Of a DNA stretch of 64,000 bases, positions 34,173-42,499 are shown piece by piece. This DNA is from Couchioplanes caeruleus (GTDB lineage Bacteria > Actinomycetota > Actinomycetes > Mycobacteriales > Micromonosporaceae), in NCBI RefSeq assembly GCF_003751945.1, contig NZ_RJKL01000001.1:186001-250000 (forward strand). Direction: 5' to 3'. Position 1 is the first letter of the stretch. The number at the start of each line of letters is the position of its first letter. Made by a program: the position numbers and the translations under genes. Below the pieces are notes generated by a model that had not been told where the DNA came from, ran no database searches, and was given only the letters and a program-made list of their open reading frames with translations.

Positions 34173-35102
34173 CTAGCGGGACCCGGTGACAAGGACCGCG
34201 GTCCGCCCGGCCGGCCGGCGTCCGGCCACCGCCCGGTAACCCGCGAACGCGGCGGCCGGACCCGGCTCCACCAGAATCCCGGAACGCGCGAGCTCCCACT
34301 GGGCACGGAGAAGGTCGGCGTCGGACACGAGGACGATGTCGTCCAGGACGTCCTCGGCCAGTTGCAGGACGATCGCTCCGGATTCGAGGTCACCGTCCAG
34401 GCAGTCCGCGACGGAGACGCACGGGGACCACACGGCCGGGCTGGATCGCAGAAACTCACGGACCGGGCACGACGTTTCGAGTTCGACGCCGACCAGCCTG
34501 GGCCGGGAACACCACGGCAACACTGACAGGGCGAGACCCACGCCTGCCGCCAGTCCCCCACCACCGATCGGCACGAACACCTCGTCCAGCGATGCACACT
34601 GCTCCAGGAGCTCCACGCCGACGGTGGCATTGCCGTAGATGAAGTCCCAGGTCGTTGCGGACGAGCAGTACAGCAGATCGTGGCGTGAGGCAAAGGTGCG
34701 CGCGGCCCGGGCAACGCCGGAGAAATCGCCGGGTACGTGCACCACCCGGGCACCGAGACGCCGCAACGCCTCGACCTTGCCCCCGGTCGCCCTCGCCGGC
34801 ACGAAGACGTACGCCGGCACGGCCAGTTCTCTGGTGAGCATCGCGAGCGCCAGGCCCGTATTGCCGGAGGAAGCGCACACCACGCCCGGACTCTGCGGAC
34901 CGATCCGTGCGGTGCGCACCACGTTGGCCGCGCCGCGCATCTTGAACGACGACCCCCGCTGGAGGTCCTCTCGTTTGAGCCAGACGTCGGCGCCGACAAG
35001 GTGCACCGGCGTCCGTACGACATCGCGGACGAGTCGATCTCCGGCCTGGCGGATGGACATGGTGTGATCGTTCTTGGCGACGTGGACCGAACCGTCCAGC
35101 AT
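34173..35102 (-). CDS. PLP-dependent threonine dehydratase-like enzyme
   Basis: A 309-residue fold-type II PLP enzyme. The Schiff-base Lys is K54 in QRGSSFKMRGA; the phosphate-binding loop is CASSGNTGLALAM; the cofactor Gly loop is VPIGGGGLAAGVGL. The layout is that of serine/threonine dehydratases and serine racemases, without the C-terminal ACT regulatory domain. GGAGG is seven bases before ATG 35102. It lies 23 bases downstream of a small peptide gene on the same strand, so they are probably one operon. Some relatives make unusual amino acids (2,3-diaminopropionate, ectoine breakdown), so the substrate is open. Confidence 0.88.
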   Translation of the reverse strand: MLDGSVHVAKNDHTMSIRQAGDRLVRDVVRTPVHLVGADVWLKREDLQRGSSFKMRGAANVVRTARIGPQSPGVVCASSGNTGLALAMLTRELAVPAYVFVPARATGGKVEALRRLGARVVHVPGDFSGVARAARTFASRHDLLYCSSATTWDFIYGNATVGVELLEQCASLDEVFVPIGGGGLAAGVGLALSVLPWCSRPRLVGVELETSCPVREFLRSSPAVWSPCVSVADCLDGDLESGAIVLQLAEDVLDDIVLVSDADLLRAQWELARSGILVEPGPAAAFAGYRAVAGRRPAGRTAVLVTGSR

Positions 35103-35125
35103 GAGTCGTCCTCCAGATCGGCGTG

Positions 35126-35329
35126 TCAGGCGCGGGGACAGGTGGCTTCGGGTCCCGGATGCTGCGGGGCCGGTCGGCGGTCCGCACTCCGCCGCTGAAT
35201 GTCGAGCGAGATCTGCACCAACACCGACAGTGCACTGCACACGACGACAGGCGTCTGGAGGTTCTCGAATTCGGCGACGCTTACTGCGACGGCCAGGAGA
35301 TGCGAGACGAGAACTGTCGTCGATTTCAT
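35126..35329 (-). CDS. Small hydrophobic peptide gene upstream of the PLP enzyme
   Basis: A 67-residue product: MKSTTVLVSHLLAVAVSVAE, a Thr-Pro break, VVVCSALSVLVQISLDI, then a hydrophilic Arg/Pro tail ending TCPRA. The first 18 residues resemble a signal or membrane anchor and the second stretch is equally hydrophobic. AGAGGTGA stands about five bases before ATG 35329; an in-frame ATG ten codons upstream is an alternative. No family is recognised. Possibilities are a small membrane protein, a pheromone precursor or a spurious frame; spacing and ribosome site favour a real gene. Confidence 0.45.
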   Translation of the reverse strand: MKSTTVLVSHLLAVAVSVAEFENLQTPVVVCSALSVLVQISLDIQRRSADRRPAPQHPGPEATCPRA

Positions 35330-35877
35330 CGACTCACCTCTGGACAGAGATTTTTTCATTGCAGATCCGATCTCGAGCTGCGCGGGTCCTTCCGTTATGG
35401 TCCGGGGCGACAGAATGACCTGGCCAGGGCCAGGCGCGGACCTGAAGTGGACACCATCCGGACCATCGAGGACCCGCCCGGTCCTGCGCGGAGCAGCGAG
35501 CGGCGCCATTCTGCCCGAATTCGAATTCGGCTCACAAAAATGCGGCTCTGGAGCGGGGCTCGCGGGTGTCCCGTCTCCCGAGCGGCACGTAAGGCGTCGT
35601 CTCCGGCGCGGTGCGCGGCGAGCAGTTGGAGGAAGTCTTTGAAGCCATCCCGCGGCAACAGGCACTGAGCCATACCCGAGACCCTGGGGGTCAACCGGTC
35701 AACGAACGAGCACTGTGACCCGCCTCTCCACGGGGCGAGCAGCGCGAACTCCACCCACCGCGCCGCCTTGGTAGCGATCGCCCGGTCCACGACCGGTCGG
35801 CGACGCCCGGGTAGACCCGCGCGGATGCGCCAGCGCCCCGGCCACCTCGGTGGTGGCGCGGGCGCTGGCGCGGCGGC
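35330..35877. other. Gene-free interval with 16-base palindrome
   Basis: No convincing gene on either strand. The part nearest the peptide gene is AT-rich (a run of six T at 35351-35356) and probably holds its promoter. CCGAATTCGAATTCGG at 35515-35530 is a perfect palindrome. A minus-strand frame around 35560-35760 reads LLPRDGFKDFLQLLAAHRAG, which may be a protein fragment. Confidence 0.5.
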
Positions 35878-36582
35878 TCAGGTGAGTGCCACCTCGTGGC
35901 TGGGGGCCGGTCGGCCCGCCGCCGCTGCCCGGGCCGACACGCCCCTGGCCAGCAGGTACCCGACCATCCACAACTCGCCGATCGTGGCGGGCGTGGTGAG
36001 CGCGTACGCCACACCGGGCGCGGCGGGGAGAAGGGCGGCGACGGGAACGCTCAGGACGTACCCGATGCCACCGCCGACGAGGATCCAACCGAGCGGCCGA
36101 GGCATGTAGCCGGAGCGGCCGACCAGCCATCCCATGGGCACCAGCCACAGCCCGAAGAACAGGCCCGCCAGGTTGATCGCCGCGGTGTTGAGGTCGTAGA
36201 GCAGCAGCGCGTTCCCGCCCGAGGCCGCGTCGGCGCGCAGCGCCACCTTGAGCGCGGTGGCCGAGAACATCGTGGCCACCAGGATCAGCGCGCAGTTCAC
36301 CAGGCCGAACGCGGCGATCGACGCGGCGGCGAGGGGGTGCACTGGCCGGAACAGTCTCCAGAACCACACCGCGGTGGCGGCCTGGGTGAGCACCACGGTG
36401 ACGTCGGCGACGATGCCGAGGCGGGCGAGCCCCTGGTGTGCGACCAGGTTCGCGGCCGTCCGTGCGGCGTCGTCCGGCGCGTAGAGCTGCGCATGGATGA
36501 ACAGGAAGGTGAACAAGCCGGAGACGGCGAGGCCGAGGTAGGCCAGGCCGGTGATCCGGGCGGTGCGTCTGGCGTCGATCAT
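35878..36582 (-). CDS. DUF4386 family membrane protein
   Basis: A 234-residue membrane protein with about seven hydrophobic spans. MIDARRTARITGLAYLGLAV then SGLFTFLFIHAQLYAPDDA and the central NTAAINLAGLFFGLWLVPMG, GYMPRPLGWILVGGGIGYVL are characteristic of DUF4386, a family of unknown function common in actinobacteria and Bacteroidetes. It lies 38 bases downstream of the small XRE gene on the same strand, so may belong to that operon. Confidence 0.85.
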   Translation of the reverse strand: MIDARRTARITGLAYLGLAVSGLFTFLFIHAQLYAPDDAARTAANLVAHQGLARLGIVADVTVVLTQAATAVWFWRLFRPVHPLAAASIAAFGLVNCALILVATMFSATALKVALRADAASGGNALLLYDLNTAAINLAGLFFGLWLVPMGWLVGRSGYMPRPLGWILVGGGIGYVLSVPVAALLPAAPGVAYALTTPATIGELWMVGYLLARGVSARAAAAGRPAPSHEVALT

Positions 36583-36619
36583 GGAGGCCTCCAGGGTCGC
36601 GATGGGGTGGGTGCGCGCG

Positions 36620-36847
36620 TCAGTCGTGCGGTGCGTCGTACTGGAAGACGGCGTCGAGGGGTACGCCGAAGACCCGGGCGATCTGGAACGCCATCTCGAG
36701 CGAGGGCGAGTAGCGGCACTGCTCGATCGCGATGACCGTCTGCCTGGTGACGCCGAGGCGGCGGGCCAACTCTGCCTGTGTCATCTGGTCGGTGTCGGAG
36801 CGCAGCTGCCGGATGCGGTTGGTCACCCGGGTGGGTTTGGGGCTCAT
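36620..36847 (-). CDS. Small XRE-family repressor
   Basis: A 75-residue single-domain helix-turn-helix: VTNRIRQLRSDTDQMTQAEL, ARRLGVTRQTVIAIEQCRYS, PSLEMAFQIARVFGVPLDAV. The ATG shares one base with the stop of the membrane-protein gene (TGATG), so translation is coupled. Small XRE proteins of this kind usually repress their own operon; two GTCAAA-N4-TTTGAC-type palindromes upstream are the likely sites. Confidence 0.93.
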   Translation of the reverse strand: MSPKPTRVTNRIRQLRSDTDQMTQAELARRLGVTRQTVIAIEQCRYSPSLEMAFQIARVFGVPLDAVFQYDAPHD

Positions 36848-37344
36848 CAGAACCCTCGGCGGTACAGGCGGATCCTCGTGACGGTCTCCACGACCGCACT
36901 GACCGTGCCGAACAGGAACAGCAGGTTGCCGATCCAGAACGTGTCGGCGTCGAGCATCGCCAGGACGAGCGCCCCGCCGAAGCCGACGCTGATGACGGTC
37001 ATCGAGGCGCCCCAGCCGATCCGGCCGATCTCCCGGTCGCGGACGTCGGAGGTCACCTCGCCGCGCTCCGCCGGTGCACCGCAGCCGCGGCGGCTCGCCG
37101 CGGCGATGATCTCGAATGCGATGGTGAAAACGACGGCCCCGACGACGGAGAGGCCGATGGTCCACAGCATCGGGGTCACCCAGGAGATCTCCGGGACCGG
37201 CCGGGCCACCAGCCGGGGCACCATCAGCGCGAAGTAGGCCCCCGACGACACGATCACGGTGACCAGCGAGGCCCAGACGGTCCGTTCCTGCGCGGTCATC
37301 GGGATCGGCCCGTCGTCGTCCGGGAGCGGCTCGTCAACGGCCAT
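36847..37344 (-). CDS. Four-span membrane protein coupled to XRE repressor
   Basis: A 165-residue protein with four hydrophobic spans (ASLVTVIVSSGAYFALMV, PMLWTIGLSVVGAVVFTIAF, MTVISVGFGGALVLAML, IGNLLFLFGTVSAVVETVTR) and an acidic N-terminus. ATG 37344 is preceded by GGAGG at five bases; a TTG at 37362 would only extend it. The pairing of a DUF2178-like membrane protein with a small XRE repressor is frequent in bacteria; function is unknown. Confidence 0.85.
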   Translation of the reverse strand: MAVDEPLPDDDGPIPMTAQERTVWASLVTVIVSSGAYFALMVPRLVARPVPEISWVTPMLWTIGLSVVGAVVFTIAFEIIAAASRRGCGAPAERGEVTSDVRDREIGRIGWGASMTVISVGFGGALVLAMLDADTFWIGNLLFLFGTVSAVVETVTRIRLYRRGF

Positions 37345-37357
37345 ACCGTCCTCCAGT

Positions 37358-37373
37358 GTCAAAAATGTTTAAC
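37358..37373. promoter_or_regulatory. Candidate XRE operator A
   Basis: GTCAAA-AATG-TTTAAC, one mismatch from a perfect palindrome (outer bases GT/AC extend it), 14 bases upstream of the membrane-protein start. Confidence 0.7.
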
Positions 37374-37404
37374 ACGGCGACTGTATGGCATCCCGGCCTA
37401 AGGA

Positions 37405-37420
37405 GTCAAACATCTTTGAC
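37405..37420. promoter_or_regulatory. Candidate XRE operator B
   Basis: GTCAAA-CATC-TTTGAC, perfect six-base arms with the same spacing as site A, 47 bases farther upstream. The intervening sequence should hold the promoter. Confidence 0.75.
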
Positions 37421-37512
37421 ATCGCCCGCGCGCTGGCAACACGCTCGCCTCCACACCGTCCAGGGTGGATCCCCGCCGATGCACCGCACCGTTCTGTAAA
37501 GGAGTCACCCCC

Positions 37513-37914
37513 CTGGCCCACGCCACCCAGCACCCGGCGCCCGAGAGAGGCCTTCGTCCCCTTGTGGCGACGGCTTCTGTCACCGGTGTCCTGGCATTGG
37601 CTCTCGTCGCCCCGACGGGTCCCGCAGCGGCCTCCGCCGCGCCGGTGGGAACCGCGCTCCTCATGAGCAACAGTCCCAGACAGCCTCTGCCGGCTCCGCG
37701 CCCTCGCACAATCTCGGTCGCCGTGCTTCCGGCCGGAGCCTCACAGTCGATGGCAGTACGTCTGCACGCTGTCGTCGAACCGGCCGCCGCCTCTGCTGCC
37801 GAAACTGTGGGTCACCTGCCGGCGAGGCCTTCCCGGTGGCGCGGGTCGGCCAGCAGCGCCTGGAATCGCTTGGTGAACAGGTACGCGTCGCCCGGCCAGC
37901 GCGCCGACACGTAG
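37513..37914 (+). pseudogene. Secreted-protein N-terminus, probably truncated
   Basis: After AAAGGAG at 37498-37504 the frame reads AHATQHPAPERGLRPLVATA, then SVTGVLALALVAPTGPAAAS with an AAAS/A cleavage-like end: a basic n-region, hydrophobic core and signal-peptidase site. There is no ATG, GTG or TTG at the right distance, only GTC and CTG (37513). Beyond residue 60 the frame has no recognisable domain and runs over the 3' end of the converging DJ-1 gene. It looks like the leader of a lost exported protein. Confidence 0.4.
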
Positions 37915-38582
37915 TTTCCGTCTTCCACCACGAACGCGAGGCGGTCATCGGTCATGGTCGCGCGGGCGAACGTGCGAGGCCCCCGGTGAAACTGCGCCGG
38001 ATCATCGAGCGCCGCGGTGACCTCGTCCTCGACATAGCGAGGATAGGTGCGGTAGTAGCGGCCCAGCCGCCAAGCGGTCAGGTAGTAGGCGCCGCGCTCC
38101 ATGTACTTCGGAAGGCAGGTCGTCTGCCGGTCGGCGATCACGCTGCGTCCCGACACCGGGTCCCGGGTCCGGGCCAGGACCAGGACGCCGTGACAGATGG
38201 CACCCACCGGCCGGCGCAGGGACCAGAACTCGGCGACCTTGGTGCGCAACAGCTCGCTGCCCAGGTACTGCCGCATCCCCGGTGCGTGGCCACCCGCGAG
38301 GATCATTCCGTCGTATTCGTCGGGTCGCAGGTCTGCCCAGGCGATCGGCGACCGGAACGCCGCCGCGTCGGTCAGCTGCGTATAGAACCGGCGCGGTTCG
38401 GGTTCGGCACCGAGTTGGCCAAAGAGCACGCCTGAGATGAGCCTGGGATCGGCGGCCAGGTCGGCACCGGCCCGCTCGCCGGCGAAGACGACCTCGTGAC
38501 CGGCGTCGGTGAGTAACCGCCACGGCACTGCGACCTCGGTGACGTCGAAGTCGCGGTCGGGCAACGGCATGATGACCCGCAT
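37812..38582 (-). CDS. DJ-1/PfpI-family protein
   Basis: A 256-residue protein of the class I glutamine amidotransferase-like superfamily. The nucleophile elbow is VGAICHGVLVLA with the Cys followed by His; AGGHAPGM is the oxyanion region; LRPDEYDGMILAGG precedes it. It is longer than stress protease PfpI (about 170 residues) and nearer to the 230-260-residue DJ-1/PfpI group of uncharacterised hydrolases/glyoxalases. ATG 38582 is used; a GTG at 38588 is possible and no ribosome site decides. Confidence 0.88.
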   Translation of the reverse strand: MRVIMPLPDRDFDVTEVAVPWRLLTDAGHEVVFAGERAGADLAADPRLISGVLFGQLGAEPEPRRFYTQLTDAAAFRSPIAWADLRPDEYDGMILAGGHAPGMRQYLGSELLRTKVAEFWSLRRPVGAICHGVLVLARTRDPVSGRSVIADRQTTCLPKYMERGAYYLTAWRLGRYYRTYPRYVEDEVTAALDDPAQFHRGPRTFARATMTDDRLAFVVEDGNYVSARWPGDAYLFTKRFQALLADPRHREGLAGR

Positions 38583-38702
38583 CAACACAGACTATCGGCG
38601 GCGCGGGGCCAGCAGACCGACATGGCCACGGCCCGCGGCAGGCAACTGCTGCTCGCCGACCATCCGGATCTGGGCTCCCCTGTGTGTCGAGCCGCAGTCC
38701 GG

Positions 38703-39626
38703 GTGGAGGCTCGACCTTTGCGCAATTGCGGGTGGGTCGTGAACTGCGCCGATGCGGCGTCGGTACTCGCCGCCGCCGCGCTGGTTCAGGTGGCCACGGT
38801 TCACCCGGCCGCGGCTGCGGACGCGGCCGTAACCGGTCTGGAGATCTGGAGCGCCAGTTCGACGAACGATCCGTTGTCGCAGACGGAGACCGCCGAGGCA
38901 TTCTGCCCGACCAGCAAGCGGGTCATCGGCGGTGGCGGCGGCGTGGAGTGGTTCCTCAACGACTACACCCACGACGTCGTGCTCACGCGCATGCAGCCGG
39001 TACACCCGTTCACCGGCGCCGACAGCTTCGTCGTCACGGGTGAGCGGATCAACGGCGGCACCGACACCGACTGGTCGGTGAAGGCCTACGCGGTCTGCGC
39101 GGACCCGCTGCCCGGGTTGCACATCGTCACGGCGGCCAGCACGCCGTCGTCGGCCTCCAGCCAGCTCGCGCAGGCCACCTGCCCCGACGAGGAGGTGGTC
39201 GTCGGTACCGGGGCGTACATCTACGCCAACTCCAGCGGCCAGGTCGGCCTTCAGGTCATGCGCGCCTCGATGACGGGCAAGGTCGTCTACGCTCAGGGCC
39301 ACGAGGACGCCGACGGCTACGCCAGCAGCTGGTTCGTGATGGCGGTAGCCGTCTGCGCCGACATGATCGACGGGTACGCGGTCAGGAACGTTCCCTCCGA
39401 CGGCGACGACTCTGAGTCGAGCAAGGCGGCAGAGGCCACGTGCTTGGACGGCAGAATCCCGTTCGGCGGCGGCGGCGCGGTTGCATTCACCGCGCCGGGC
39501 GCGACATCCCTGCGCTGGGTCGCCCTTGACGACGTACTCGACGAGGTCCATGTGAGCGCCATCGAGAACACCCCGACGTCAACGGACTGGGACTACATCG
39601 TGGCCCAGGTCATCTGCGGATTCTGA
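38703..39626 (+). CDS. Secreted protein with three internal repeats
   Basis: A probable exported protein of about 307 residues. VLAAAALVQVATVHPAAAAD is a signal-peptide core and cleavage region. Three repeats of about 85-95 residues follow, each with A-x-A-x-C near its start (AEAFCPTSKRVIGGGGG; AQATCPDEEVVVGTGA; AEATCLDGRIPFGGGG) and a strand ending in Cys (WSVKAYAVCADP; WFVMAVAVCADM; WDYIVAQVICGF), giving one probable disulfide per repeat. The start is uncertain: ATG-less candidates are GTG 38703 or 38739, or an upstream start at 38622. I do not recognise a named family. Confidence 0.75.
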   Translation: MEARPLRNCGWVVNCADAASVLAAAALVQVATVHPAAAADAAVTGLEIWSASSTNDPLSQTETAEAFCPTSKRVIGGGGGVEWFLNDYTHDVVLTRMQPVHPFTGADSFVVTGERINGGTDTDWSVKAYAVCADPLPGLHIVTAASTPSSASSQLAQATCPDEEVVVGTGAYIYANSSGQVGLQVMRASMTGKVVYAQGHEDADGYASSWFVMAVAVCADMIDGYAVRNVPSDGDDSESSKAAEATCLDGRIPFGGGGAVAFTAPGATSLRWVALDDVLDEVHVSAIENTPTSTDWDYIVAQVICGF

Positions 39627-39638
39627 CCGGCGCCCCAA

Positions 39639-39797
39639 CTAGGCGCCGCGCAGCGGTCGCCGGGCACAGGCCGTGATGACCGTCATGACCACGGCGGCGA
39701 TCCAGAACGGAGTGGTGATCGCCCAGGCGGTCGCGAGCAGGCCGCCGAGCAGAAAGCCCAGCGCTGCCACGGCCGCCGCTCGGCGTCGACCGGTCAT
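39639..39797 (-). pseudogene. MFS transporter C-terminal fossil
   Basis: The minus strand reads GRRRAAAVAALGFLLGGLLA, TAWAITTPFWIAAVVMTVIT then ACARRPLRGA before TAG: the last two spans of a drug-efflux-type MFS protein. It is in the same frame as the upstream esterase, five codons beyond its stop. Nothing of the first ten spans is present. Confidence 0.6.
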
Positions 39798-39812
39798 CAA
39801 GCCGGATGGTGT

Positions 39813-41324
39813 TCAGGCGTCGAGAAGCGGCAGCGGATCGAAGGAGTGGCCCCGCCAGAGGGCGCGCGAGCGCTCCTCGGGGTAGGGCACGACGGCCGAG
39901 GGACGGTCGAAGACCCGCGTCAGACGGTGCGCGACATCGTAGGCGGGCCAGCCCGGATCGCCGCTCGCCGCGAACCGAGTCCAGGCGGAGCGCATCTCCG
40001 CGGACAGGGCAACGGCTTCGGCGGTGGGCGGGTCACCGATGAGCATGGCGGGCTGGCCGGCGGTCAGGTTGCCGAAGACCAGGGGCACATCCAAGCCGTG
40101 GCATGCGCCCAGGACACCGCCCATTCCCGGAGCGGGCCACGCAAGTTCATAGAGGTGGGCCCGCCCACCGCCCGCGAGCTGCGCCTCGGCGAGGTGCAGC
40201 GACGGCATGCGGAACAGCCAGTCGGAGTGGACCAGCTCGTAGAGCCGGTCGGGGCTCGCCTCAGGATCGAGGGCGTCGTAACGACCCGGCGCGAAGATCG
40301 AGAGCGCCTCTGCGGCCTGGGCCGGCGTGACCCGGCCGAGCATGCCGGTCAGGGCGGTGAGCAAGCGCTGCTCGTCACGGGTGTGACCGGCCATCAGGTC
40401 GATGCCACGGCCGGCGCCGGCGGCCAGGGCCTGCCATGGCGTAGCCGGCAGGATGTCACCGTCGACCACCGGAGCGAACGGAATCGCACCGTGCGCGGCC
40501 TGGCCCCACCGGTCGCCCCGCGAATCGATCTTGGCGGCCAGCGAGTCCCCCGCGGCGCAGAGCAACGCCGGGTCCACTTCGGCCAGGCCGGCGGCCGTGG
40601 CACGAACGCCCAGCTCACCCGCGATGGCGGCGCCGATGTCACCGGCCAGGGCCGGTGAGAAGAACGGGCCCGGCACGCTCTGCGCGATCGCCCGGCGGAA
40701 CAGGCCCGAGGCGCGCGGCATGGCCAGCAGCGCCGCCACCGAACCGCCACCGGCCGACTCGCCGAAGACGGTGACATGGCCGGGGTCGCCACCGAACGCC
40801 GCGATGTTGTCGCGCACCCATTCCAGCGCCGCGACCTGGTCGAGCAGGCCCCGGTTGGGCGGCGCCCCCTCGATCCAGGTGAACCCCTCCACCCCGAGTC
40901 GGTAGTTGAACGTCACGAGAACGACCCGGCCGTCGCGTACGAGGCGGCCGCCGTCGTATTCGGGCCGACCGGCCGAACCGAGCGCGTAGCCACCACCGTA
41001 GATCCACACCATCACCGGAAGCTGAGCGCCCGCACCGACGCCGGGCGACCACACGTTGACGGTCAGCCAGTCGTCGCCCCCATCGGAAGACGACGCATCA
41101 CCGAGCACGTCGCTCTGCGGCGCGGCCGGCCCGAAGGCCAGAGCCTCCCGTACGCCATCCCATCCCTGCACCGCCCGCGGCGCCGCGAACCGCAAGGAAC
41201 CGACCGGCGGCCGGGCATAGGGAATCCCGCGAAAGACCGCCAGGCCGTCCTCCCAGTTGCCTCGCAAGCGACCACCAGCGATGCGGACTTCAGGCGCGGC
41301 AATCCCCGTCATGAGCCGGATCAT
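39813..41324 (-). CDS. Type-B carboxylesterase
   Basis: A roughly 503-residue esterase of the carboxylesterase B family. Landmarks are FRGIPYARPPVGSLRF, LTVNVWSP, the oxyanion-hole motif VWIYGGGYALGSAG, and the nucleophile elbow FGESAGGGSVAALLAM; the His is in GACHGLDVPLVFGN. It would cleave carboxylic esters or carbamates. No signal peptide, so probably cytoplasmic. In-frame starts exist at 41342, 41324 and 41312; 41324 (ATG) is chosen. Confidence 0.93.
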   Translation of the reverse strand: MIRLMTGIAAPEVRIAGGRLRGNWEDGLAVFRGIPYARPPVGSLRFAAPRAVQGWDGVREALAFGPAAPQSDVLGDASSSDGGDDWLTVNVWSPGVGAGAQLPVMVWIYGGGYALGSAGRPEYDGGRLVRDGRVVLVTFNYRLGVEGFTWIEGAPPNRGLLDQVAALEWVRDNIAAFGGDPGHVTVFGESAGGGSVAALLAMPRASGLFRRAIAQSVPGPFFSPALAGDIGAAIAGELGVRATAAGLAEVDPALLCAAGDSLAAKIDSRGDRWGQAAHGAIPFAPVVDGDILPATPWQALAAGAGRGIDLMAGHTRDEQRLLTALTGMLGRVTPAQAAEALSIFAPGRYDALDPEASPDRLYELVHSDWLFRMPSLHLAEAQLAGGGRAHLYELAWPAPGMGGVLGACHGLDVPLVFGNLTAGQPAMLIGDPPTAEAVALSAEMRSAWTRFAASGDPGWPAYDVAHRLTRVFDRPSAVVPYPEERSRALWRGHSFDPLPLLDA

Positions 41325-41460
41325 CACGCGTGCCCCACCCATCCGCCAGCCATATATGCGGTGTCGTCTGCCCGGTGGGTGGAGCCATGACCCTGACGCC
41401 GACCCTGGGGTGCCTCAGACTGAGAAAAAGGCGGCGACGGGACGCCGGGTGATCGCCAGA

Positions 41461-42486
41461 ATGGCCATCATGATCGTTGCCCAGTCGGCCCCCGAGTTCC
41501 TCGTCCTGCCACCGCGCCCGAACAGCACAGCGGAACTGCTGGCCGACGCGGCAGAACGCCGCGGCATGGCCGTGGAACGGTTCCGGACGGGCGGCGTGCC
41601 GCAACGGCTCCGTGGCGCCACCGGCGGACATCTCTACGGCGGACCCCGGTTCGCCGGCACCGTCGCGGACGAGCTCGATGTCGCCTTGCTCGAGCCTGCC
41701 GACGACTGGTTGGTGGGGTTGCCCGACGAGTTCGTCCGACGCGACATCGTCCTGACGTCTCTGGGCGAGGCCCGCCGCTCGCGTGCGCCGATGTTCGTCA
41801 AGCAGCCCCGCGACAAGACGCTGCCGGCCGGCGTGTACGCGGACGGGAGCCGCCTTCCCGGCGCGGACGCCCTCCCGGCGGACACGCAGGTTCTGGTCAG
41901 CGATATCGTGACGTTCGCGGTCGAGTACCGGCTCTTCGTGCTGGACGCGGCGGTGTACGCGGCCAGCCGATACGCCACCTTCGGCCGGCTCGATCCGGCG
42001 CCGCTGGAGAACGGCCCGCACGAGTCCGCGGTGCACGACTTCGCCGCTACGTTGCTCGATGCCGGCGCCGAAGGCCTGCCCAGCGCCGTCGTCATCGATG
42101 TCGGCCTGGCCAGTGACGCCGACCGCAGTGACGAACACTGGGCGGTGGTGGAGGCCAACATGGCGTGGTTCAGTTCGTGTTACGCCGCCGACCCGGCCCG
42201 AGTCCTCGACGTGGTCCTGCGCGCCGCCGGGCCTCGCCGGCGTCTGACGTCACGGGACCTACCATTCGTCCGCCCGCCCGCCCGCGCGCGGAAGCGGACG
42301 ATCGATGATCGGTCCCGTGCGCGCGGGCCGGTCGAAGGCCGCGAGGGCGCACTCACCGGCGCCGCCGTGACCGTCAGCGCCGCGCCGCGAGGCCGGTCGA
42401 CCGGGTCGCCGGCAGCGTCGAACGGCATCCGGACGTCGTCCGGTGCCGACGCCACGCGCCATGGCCGGGTCACCGGCCCGTCCTGA
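41461..42486 (+). CDS. ATP-grasp domain protein (DUF4343-like)
   Basis: A 341-residue protein. Residues 10-260 match the ATP-grasp group annotated DUF4343/R2K: PRPNSTAELLADAAERRGMA, MFVKQPRDKTLPAG, VSDIVTFAVEYRLFVLDAAV, SAVVIDVGLAS and WAVVEANMAWFSSCYAADPA, which carries the metal-binding Glu-Ala-Asn. These enzymes couple carboxylates to amines or thiols. From residue 265 on, the sequence is Arg/Gly/Ser-rich (RARKRTIDDRSRARGPVEGR) and probably disordered or read-through beyond a lost stop. A second ATG at 41470 is an equal start choice. Confidence 0.85.
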   Translation: MAIMIVAQSAPEFLVLPPRPNSTAELLADAAERRGMAVERFRTGGVPQRLRGATGGHLYGGPRFAGTVADELDVALLEPADDWLVGLPDEFVRRDIVLTSLGEARRSRAPMFVKQPRDKTLPAGVYADGSRLPGADALPADTQVLVSDIVTFAVEYRLFVLDAAVYAASRYATFGRLDPAPLENGPHESAVHDFAATLLDAGAEGLPSAVVIDVGLASDADRSDEHWAVVEANMAWFSSCYAADPARVLDVVLRAAGPRRRLTSRDLPFVRPPARARKRTIDDRSRARGPVEGREGALTGAAVTVSAAPRGRSTGSPAASNGIRTSSGADATRHGRVTGPS

Positions 42487-42499
42487 TCGAGGTCGAGGT

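Noticed and set aside
37385..37512. A riboswitch (for example the c-di-AMP type found before wall hydrolases) ahead of the exported-leader fossil
   Set aside because: The interval is too short, is occupied by the XRE operators and has no long paired stems of the right kind.
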